Source: an uncultured Lachnospiraceae bacterium
GTDB taxonomy: Bacteria > Bacillota > Clostridia > Lachnospirales > Lachnospiraceae
Direction of reading: 5' to 3'
DNA length: 10,449 nucleotides
Assembly (NCBI GenBank): GCA_910589635.1
Contig: CAJUTD010000097.1
Coordinates: forward strand, 1 to 10,449
In this document: piece after piece, positions 5,744-10,449 of the stretch
How the letters are laid out: every line of letters starts with the position of its first letter
Position numbering within the stretch: the stretch's first letter is position 1
Translations under genes and position numbers: made by a program
The notes under the pieces: model-generated
The model's input: the letters and a program-made list of their open reading frames with translations, nothing else
Told to the model about the DNA's origin: nothing
Database searches by the model: none

Positions 5744-6364
5744 ATGGGAAAAATTCAGGAAAAGAAAGAGGCATTAGTGGAAAAACTGCGTCAGGAAATG
5801 GATTTACACGGAGGGCTTATGAAAACTTCCCAGCTTTATGAGCTTTCTATGGATTACCGGAAGATTCAGCAGTTTGTGGAAGAAGGTATTTTAGAGAGGG
5901 TCAAAAACGGTTATTACAGTATAGGATTTACTGGAATTTCCGAAGAGAGCATGGTCAGTAGATTATTCCCGGATGGAGTTCTCTGTCTGGAAACGGCTTT
6001 ATTTTACCATGGTTATTTGGAGACAAGGCCTGCCTGCTGGCAAATTGCGGTAGATAAGAATACCTCAAAATCAAGGTTTAAAATGAATTATCCTCCCGTC
6101 CAGCCTTACTATATTGAGCCGGATATTTTGCTGGTAGGGGCTTCGGAATTTCCCCTTGGCGATGGAAAAATGTTTATTTATGATAAAGAACGGCTTATTT
6201 GTGATTGTCTGAAATTTGAAGAAAAGTTAGAGCGAGAGGTTTTACAGAAATCTCTGCGCTGTTATATTGAAGAGCCGGATAAGGATGTCCAGAAACTTTT
6301 GGAATATGCAAGATTTCGGAAGGTTACGCAGAAAGTCCAGAATCGAATAGGAGTGTGGTTATAA
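5744..6364 (+). CDS. abiEi: AbiEi-family antitoxin / transcriptional regulator (type IV toxin-antitoxin)
   Basis: 206 residues, typical for the family. Residues about 23-60 (GGLMKTSQLYELSMDYRKIQQFVEEGILERVKNGYYSI) form the winged helix-turn-helix of AbiEi antitoxins, with the wing at RVKNGYY. The C-terminal domain has the family blocks FPDGVLCLETALFYHGYL (75-92), the AVDKNTSKSRF stretch (102-112) and MFIYDKERLICDCL (143-156). It ends RIGVWL, as in close clostridial relatives. Known AbiEi proteins repress their own operon and counteract an AbiEii nucleotidyltransferase toxin, giving abortive-infection phage defence or element stabilisation. GGAG (5730-5733) precedes the ATG. The next gene starts one base after the stop, so the two are an operon and probably translationally coupled. 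Family assignment is firm; a defence role here is inference. Confidence 0.88.
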   Translation: MGKIQEKKEALVEKLRQEMDLHGGLMKTSQLYELSMDYRKIQQFVEEGILERVKNGYYSIGFTGISEESMVSRLFPDGVLCLETALFYHGYLETRPACWQIAVDKNTSKSRFKMNYPPVQPYYIEPDILLVGASEFPLGDGKMFIYDKERLICDCLKFEEKLEREVLQKSLRCYIEEPDKDVQKLLEYARFRKVTQKVQNRIGVWL

Positions 6365-6365
6365 A

Positions 6366-7607
6366 ATGGAAATAGATAAAAACGAAGAGAAGCCTTTGAC
6401 AATTTACCAAACTGTAATTTCAGGTGTTGAGCAAATTTTGAGAAAAGTAGAAGAGGTTTCCTGGAATAAAAAGTTGTTATTAAAAAATGATTCTTTTCTG
6501 GAGAGTGAAAAGTATCAGAAGGTACTTTTAGATAAAGTCGTCTTTTTTACACCTGGGGAGGAAATCGAAGATACAGCAGAAAATTTAATAGCATTGTTTC
6601 AAATCAAAGAACAAGAAGCAGCGGGACATACGAAAGTGGAAACGAGTGCAGATGCTCAGCAGATAGAGAAAGCGTCTGAAAATGCAAAAGAAGAGATGAA
6701 GAAAGCGTCAAAGAGCGTAGAAGATGAGATAAAGAAAGCAGTAGTAAGCACAGAAGAAGATGAAATAAAGACGACGGAAAGCGCAGAAGAAGATGGTAAA
6801 AAGAAAGGGGCGGAGGGCGCAGAAGAAGAAGCAAAGAAAATATTAGAGAGTGCAGAAGAAGAGACAAAGAAAATATTAGAGAGCACAGAAGAGGAAGCAA
6901 AGAAAATATTAGAGAGCGCAGATGCTGGATGTGGGCGGAAGCATGATTGCAAAGATTTACAAGAGGCGAATAGAGAAGAAGGAACAGAAGAAAAAGGAGT
7001 AAAGGAATCAGAAGGAACAAAAGAAATGCAAATTTTGTATTGCAGGAAGAGCCGTATAGGGAGCCCTGTGAAAATTTTTCTGCAAATCCATAAGGAACCA
7101 TACCGTATTCCTTTTGAGCTGCACCTGATCCCATTTCCTGGTCATGAGGTTTTTCCACAGAAAAAAAGTGGGACAATGATAGGGACGCAGGAAAATTTTA
7201 CTTATCAAATGTTTCCACCTGAGGAGTACTTATCGCTGGCATTTTATGAAATTATCAAGGATTTAGAATTAATTAAGGATATGTCGTGGTATAAAGAAGT
7301 ATATGAGGTGCTCTGTAAAGAGCCTGTGGATGGAAGGAAAGTCTGGGAAAATATGAATCGTTTAACCAGGGAATATCCTATTCCGTCTTTTGAAAAACGT
7401 CTCGATACGTTTAGCAGTTACAAAGATTATGGCTATATGAAAAGACGCTGGAAGAGCCAGAGCAAACGAATGATGGAACCATACCCACAGTGGAAGGAAG
7501 TCATAGAATTATTGACAGCGTTTTTCGCGCCTATATTTGAAGGGGTACTGAAGGATGAAGTGTTTCTGGGCGATTGGATGCCGGAACTGGGAAGATATCT
7601 GGATTAA
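6366..7607 (+). CDS. AbiEi-partner protein, putative toxin, with central hendecad repeat region
   Basis: 413 residues, one base after the abiEi stop. AGGAG (6349-6353) lies inside abiEi. Three parts are visible. Residues 1-82 are a mixed helical/strand region. Residues 83-218 are very Glu/Lys-rich and contain about seven 11-residue repeats. Residues 219-413 are a globular domain with VKIFLQIHKEPYRIPFEL (235-252) and PPEEYLSLAFYEIIKDLELIKDMSWYKEVYEVL (284-316). The position is that of an AbiEii toxin, and the C-terminal helices loosely recall AbiEii/AbiGii C-terminal domains. However, I find no G-G-T-S/L or S-E-D-x-D catalytic signature of that nucleotidyltransferase fold. It may be a different toxin, a non-catalytic partner or a decayed one. 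The reading frame is intact despite the repeats. Function unassigned. Confidence 0.8.
   Translation: MEIDKNEEKPLTIYQTVISGVEQILRKVEEVSWNKKLLLKNDSFLESEKYQKVLLDKVVFFTPGEEIEDTAENLIALFQIKEQEAAGHTKVETSADAQQIEKASENAKEEMKKASKSVEDEIKKAVVSTEEDEIKTTESAEEDGKKKGAEGAEEEAKKILESAEEETKKILESTEEEAKKILESADAGCGRKHDCKDLQEANREEGTEEKGVKESEGTKEMQILYCRKSRIGSPVKIFLQIHKEPYRIPFELHLIPFPGHEVFPQKKSGTMIGTQENFTYQMFPPEEYLSLAFYEIIKDLELIKDMSWYKEVYEVLCKEPVDGRKVWENMNRLTREYPIPSFEKRLDTFSSYKDYGYMKRRWKSQSKRMMEPYPQWKEVIELLTAFFAPIFEGVLKDEVFLGDWMPELGRYLD
6678..6923 (+). repeat. In-frame 33-bp minisatellite encoding 11-residue coiled-coil repeats
   Basis: Consensus unit ESAEEEAKKIL. Three consecutive units at 6813-6845, 6846-6878 and 6879-6911 are nearly identical at DNA level. 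More diverged units start at 6678, and a broken unit ends at 6923. The last copies are the most alike, as expected of recent slippage expansion. Eleven-residue periodicity is that of hendecad coiled coils. Long reverse-strand ORFs over this stretch come from its lack of stop-forming triplets and are not genes. Confidence 0.85.
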
Positions 7608-7655
7608 AATATAAAATAACGGAATTGTACAAATATTAAGGGGAGGACTAACGTT

Positions 7656-9053
7656 TTGCCGGAAATTCTGTTGAAGAGGATTGATGACCTTGTCTGGGGA
7701 ATTCCGCTGATTGCGTTAATTTTATTGGTAGGCGTTTTTATGACAATCCGCCTGCGGGGGCTTCAGGTACGGCATCTTCCTCTTGCTCTAAGAAATCTCA
7801 TTACGAATGAGGAAGCGCAGCAAAATGGAGAAGTGACGCCGTTTGCTTCTCTATGCACGGCGTTATCGGCAACGATTGGTACGGGTAATATTGTGGGAGT
7901 TGCCACAGCCTTAGTGGCGGGCGGTCCAGGCGCCTTATTCTGGATGGTGGCGGCAGCAGTTGTGGGAACAGCGACCAAATATTCGGAATGTCTTCTAGCA
8001 GTCAAATACCGTGTTATGGCAAAAGATGGGCATATTGTCGGAGGGCCATTTTGCTATATAGAGCATGGAATGGGCAGAAACTGGAAATGGCTTGGAAAAT
8101 GCTTTGCATTTTCTGGTTTGTGTGCAGGGTTGTTGGGAATTGGCACCTTTACACAGATTAATGGTATTACCGGGGCAGTGAATCAATTTTTTGATCCACA
8201 GAATCAATACGGCGTAAATTTATTTGGTAGAGAGTATTCCTGGAGCGTTATTATCTCCGGCCTTGTGCTGACTGTCTGTGTGGCGCTTGTATTGATTGGC
8301 GGATTACAGCGCATTTCCGGGGTAGCGCAGGTGCTTGTGCCGTTTATGGCGGCAACGTATGTTACAGCTACGGCTCTAATTCTTGTCTTTCATTACAGTG
8401 AAATTCCGGCAGCTTTGGCGGTGATCATTCGCAGTGCATTTGGCTTAGACGCCGCGGCCGGCGGTGCGCTGGGGGCTATGATGACAGCCGTGCAAAAAGG
8501 AGTTGCCAGGGGCGTTTTTTCTAACGAAGCAGGCCTGGGCAGCGCACCGATTGCCGCCGCAGCCGTGCGGACAAATGAACCGGCGGCGCAAGGATTGGTA
8601 TCCATGCTGGGTACAGTAATTGACACAGTAATTATCTGTACGATGACAGGGCTTGCGATTGTGATAACAGGGACATGGAATATTGGGCTTGACGGCGTTG
8701 CGGTGACAACCAGGGCGTTTCAGGCGGGGCTTCCCTTTGAGCCGGAGGTATCGTCTTTTCTTCTTATGGTATGTCTTGTGTGTTTTGCCTTTACCACGAT
8801 CTTAGGATGGAATTATTACAGTGAAAAGTGTCTGGAATATCTCACTGGAGGAAGGCAGCATATCATAAAAGCATACCGCCGGTTGTACATAGTCTGTGTG
8901 TTTATCGGGCCGTTTATGACAGTTTCTGCTGTCTGGACAATTGCTGATATTTTTAATGGATTGATGGCGGTTCCGAACCTGATTGCAATTGTATCATTGA
9001 GCAGTGTTATAGTTGCAGAGACAAAACAGTATCTTGCGAAACAGAACTTATAA
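7656..9053 (+). CDS. Alanine/glycine:cation symporter (AGCS family, AlsT-like)
   Basis: 465 residues, about ten or eleven hydrophobic helices, located in the cytoplasmic membrane. AGCS proteins import alanine or glycine with Na+ or H+. Diagnostic stretches are TALSATIGTGNIVGVATAL followed by VAGGPGALFWM (68-97), KYSECLLAVKYR (108-119), and the family signature around RGVFSNEAGLGSAPIAAAA (285-303). Length is normal and nothing is missing. The start is TTG at 7656. The strong AAGGGGAGG (7638-7646) lies nine bases upstream, and the first in-frame ATG is 29 codons later inside the first helix. It follows the AbiEi partner by 48 bp without a terminator, so read-through is possible. Its stop lies 7 bp from that of convergent spmB. 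Confidence 0.95.
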   Translation: MPEILLKRIDDLVWGIPLIALILLVGVFMTIRLRGLQVRHLPLALRNLITNEEAQQNGEVTPFASLCTALSATIGTGNIVGVATALVAGGPGALFWMVAAAVVGTATKYSECLLAVKYRVMAKDGHIVGGPFCYIEHGMGRNWKWLGKCFAFSGLCAGLLGIGTFTQINGITGAVNQFFDPQNQYGVNLFGREYSWSVIISGLVLTVCVALVLIGGLQRISGVAQVLVPFMAATYVTATALILVFHYSEIPAALAVIIRSAFGLDAAAGGALGAMMTAVQKGVARGVFSNEAGLGSAPIAAAAVRTNEPAAQGLVSMLGTVIDTVIICTMTGLAIVITGTWNIGLDGVAVTTRAFQAGLPFEPEVSSFLLMVCLVCFAFTTILGWNYYSEKCLEYLTGGRQHIIKAYRRLYIVCVFIGPFMTVSAVWTIADIFNGLMAVPNLIAIVSLSSVIVAETKQYLAKQNL

Positions 9054-9060
9054 GATTAGC

Positions 9061-9579
9061 TTACGTGGCTAAAATAACGCTGGCAATTGTTCCAATCAAG
9101 GTTGTGAAAAGAGCTCCAGCAAGCGTGTAGCGCGTTTTTTGCACTTTGGCAGTCATGAAATAAATACTCATGGTGTAAAAAATAGTTTCCGTACAGCTCA
9201 TCATAATAGAGGTTATAGTACCATAGAGGGAATCAGGCCCATATTGCTTGAAAATATCCAGAACCAGGCCGGTGGCGGCTGAGGAGGAGAACATTTTCAC
9301 AATGGAAACCGGTACTAGTTCTGCCGGAAAATGCAGCGGTTCCGTTATTACGCCAAGCATAGAGGACAGGAGGTCTAAAAATCCTGAGGCGCGCAGAATT
9401 CCTACGCCTACCATCAATCCAATCAAGGTGGGCATAATACCGATAACAGTGTGAAAGCCGTCCGTAGCGCCTTTGATAAAATCATCATAAATAGAGTGGT
9501 GGTTGATAAGCCCGTAGCCGACAATGGAAAAAATTAATATTGGAATCATGGCATCAGATAAAAAAAGGAGGATATTCAT
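9061..9579 (-). CDS. spmB: Spore maturation protein B
   Basis: 172 residues, a membrane protein of the nucleoside-recognition (Gate) domain family. With SpmA it is needed for full dehydration of the spore core and heat resistance in Bacillus, and was later proposed to act in transport. Family blocks visible are GATDGFHTVIGIMPTLIGL (37-55), VGILRASGFLDLL (59-71), SSSAATGLVLDIFKQYGPDS (98-117) and SIMMSCTETIFYTMSIYF (123-140). The start overlaps the spmA stop as ATGA. AGGAGG precedes the ATG by about seven bases but lies in a stable hairpin (separate entry). No terminator is visible before the convergent symporter gene. Confidence 0.96.
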   Translation of the reverse strand: MNILLFLSDAMIPILIFSIVGYGLINHHSIYDDFIKGATDGFHTVIGIMPTLIGLMVGVGILRASGFLDLLSSMLGVITEPLHFPAELVPVSIVKMFSSSAATGLVLDIFKQYGPDSLYGTITSIMMSCTETIFYTMSIYFMTAKVQKTRYTLAGALFTTLIGTIASVILAT

Positions 9580-9599
9580 AGGCGTCCTCCTTTTTTATC
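9557..9599 (-). promoter_or_regulatory. Hairpin sequestering the spmB ribosome binding site
   Basis: In the spmAB message AAAAAAGGAGGA (9585-9596) pairs over 12 perfect base pairs with TCCTCCTTTTTT (9561-9572). Three further pairs follow (GAT with ATC, past a one-base bulge). The 12-base loop CGCCTATGAATA contains the spmB start codon, and the spmA stop codon overlaps it. The paired partner is codons 3-7 of spmB. Confidence 0.8.
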
Positions 9600-10193
9600 G
9601 GATATGTAAGATTGTTTTTCCGGCAGGCATGCCATCACTTTGGCAAATACAATGCCAGCGAGAGTGGAGAAGAAGGTAGCAATCATGGCTGGTCCCAAGA
9701 TGGAAGCAGGGTTTGTCGAGCCATATTGACTGCGGTAGGCAATCATATTTACCGGAATAAGTTGGAAGGAGGATACATTGAGAATCAGGAAGGTACACAT
9801 TTCCTTGCTCGCCACTTTGCTGTGGTTATTTAACTCTCCCATAGATTCCATGGCTTTTAAGCCGGCAGGTGTTGCCGCCCATCCCAGGCCGAAGACATTG
9901 GCAATGATATTTGTGGAAATGTATTCATTTGCCTTGTGTTCTTGAGGGATGTTGGGGAACATAAAACGTAAAAGTGGGTTGAGCATCCGTGCAGCTGCGC
10001 GGATAATCCCACAGTTTTCAGCGATACGCATCAACCCTACCCAGAGGGACATCACCCCCATCATGGTGATACAGAGAGTGATGGCCTCTTTGGAGGAATC
10101 CAGGGCTGCGTTTGTGACAGCGGGAAGATTGCCGGTAAAGGCGGCGTAGAGAATACCAATGACAATCATAAAACCCCATAAGTAATTAAGCAT
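9576..10193 (-). CDS. spmA: Spore maturation protein A
   Basis: 205 residues, a multi-pass membrane protein of the Gate domain family and the partner of SpmB in spore-core dehydration. Recognisable blocks are MGVMSLWVGLMRIAENCG (45-62), FPNIPQEHKANEYISTNIIANVFGLGWAATPAGLKAME (79-116), and the conserved TFLILNVSSFQLIPVNMIAYRSQYGS (133-158). A basic tail DKKGGRL ends in the 4-bp overlap with spmB. GGAAGTG about five bases before the ATG is a modest ribosome binding site. In many Bacilli and Clostridia spmA-spmB follow a D,D-carboxypeptidase gene. Here the nearest such gene is 5 kb away on the other strand. Confidence 0.96.
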   Translation of the reverse strand: MLNYLWGFMIVIGILYAAFTGNLPAVTNAALDSSKEAITLCITMMGVMSLWVGLMRIAENCGIIRAAARMLNPLLRFMFPNIPQEHKANEYISTNIIANVFGLGWAATPAGLKAMESMGELNNHSKVASKEMCTFLILNVSSFQLIPVNMIAYRSQYGSTNPASILGPAMIATFFSTLAGIVFAKVMACLPEKQSYISDKKGGRL

Positions 10194-10226
10194 AAAATCA
10201 CTTCCATTATATACAGTTGTTTCATT

Positions 10227-10449
10227 TTATGCAGAGAAGAGGTTTAAAATTCCCTGTGGCAGCTGGTTGGCTTGTGCTAAAATGGCTTCGCTTGCCTGTT
10301 GTAAAATGTTAGAGTTTGCAAATTGTACCATTTCTTTTGCCATATCAGCATCCCGGATGCGGGATTCTGACTGCTGTGTGTTTTCTGATATGTTCCGGTT
10401 ATTGTTGGCAGCATATTCCAGGCGGTTCTGGGTGGCGCCGAAATCGCTG
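10227..10449 (-). CDS. fliC: Flagellin, C-terminal part (5' end outside window)
   Basis: The last 73 codons of a gene entering from the right. The translation contains the flagellin C-terminal (D0/D1) signature: GATQNRLEYAANNNRNISEN, then SESRIRDADMAKEM, then SNILQQASEAILAQANQLPQGILNLF, ending SA and TAA at 10227-10229. This is the helical region that forms the inner core of the flagellar filament after export through the flagellar type III system. The frame is open to the window edge. It lies only 33 bp upstream of spmA in the same direction with no hairpin terminator between them. Flagellin identity is firm; copy number and promoter are outside view. Confidence 0.96.
   Translation of the reverse strand, partial: SDFGATQNRLEYAANNNRNISENTQQSESRIRDADMAKEMVQFANSNILQQASEAILAQANQLPQGILNLFSA

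Noticed and set aside
6604..7176. Long reverse-strand reading frames over the repeat region of the AbiEi partner
   Set aside because: Low-complexity Leu/Ser-rich translations that mirror GAA/AAG-rich codons of the forward repeats. No ribosome binding site, and the forward frame has clear domains on both sides.
7512..7529. TTGACA followed by TATATT near the end of the AbiEi partner gene, as a possible symporter promoter
   Set aside because: The spacer is only about 14 bp, too short for a housekeeping promoter, and the site is inside the coding sequence.
10206..10211. Perfect TATAAT on the minus strand just upstream of spmA
   Set aside because: It lies only 12 bases from the start codon, so transcription would begin at or inside the ribosome binding site, and no -35 is present at 17 bp. 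A sporulation-sigma reading was considered but fails on the same spacing.

Overview
The window suggests an endospore-forming, flagellated, low-GC member of the Clostridia, most likely a Lachnospiraceae-type gut organism. The case rests on a flagellin C-terminus beside the spore maturation genes spmA and spmB, A+T-rich intergenic DNA, strong AGGAGG-type ribosome binding sites and a Firmicutes-style D-Ala-D-Ala carboxypeptidase. The genus cannot be fixed from this sequence alone.

Left part (1-4585), housekeeping. A tRNA-Lys(CTT) truncated by the window edge is read leftward. It diverges from a large conserved membrane protein of unknown function (276-1913), which has a near-consensus promoter. 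A bidirectional hairpin terminator separates that gene from convergent trmB (tRNA m7G46 methyltransferase). trmB and a penicillin-binding-protein-type D,D-carboxypeptidase gene are divergent. The 381-bp region between them holds two good promoters, a palindromic operator-like site, a sequence matching the WalR consensus, and remnants of a repeat family with GGGGCTGTCGCA-type ends.

Middle part (4586-7607), accessory. A composite noncoding element (about 4742-5009), rich in perfect hairpins, is flanked by a direct repeat that looks like a target-site duplication. It appears to have inserted at the 3' end of a 177-codon gene of unknown function and replaced its last codons. Divergent from that gene is a two-gene operon: an AbiEi-family (type IV toxin-antitoxin) antitoxin/repressor and a one-base-spaced partner of 413 codons. 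The partner has a hendecad coiled-coil minisatellite in its middle and no recognisable nucleotidyltransferase signature. A tandem repeat of about 50 bp carries the operon promoter.

Right part (7656-10449). A sodium:alanine/glycine symporter (AGCS family, TTG start) converges on the spmA-spmB pair, which is read leftward. The spmB ribosome binding site is locked in a long hairpin with the start codon in the loop, so spmB translation is probably coupled to spmA. Only 33 bp further upstream lies the end of a flagellin gene in the same direction, with no terminator visible between them.

The most notable items are the noncoding element and its effect on the neighbouring gene, two hairpin copies that differ only by one compensatory base-pair change, the spmA/spmB translational-coupling hairpin, the repeat-bearing AbiEi partner, and the WalR-like box at the carboxypeptidase promoter.
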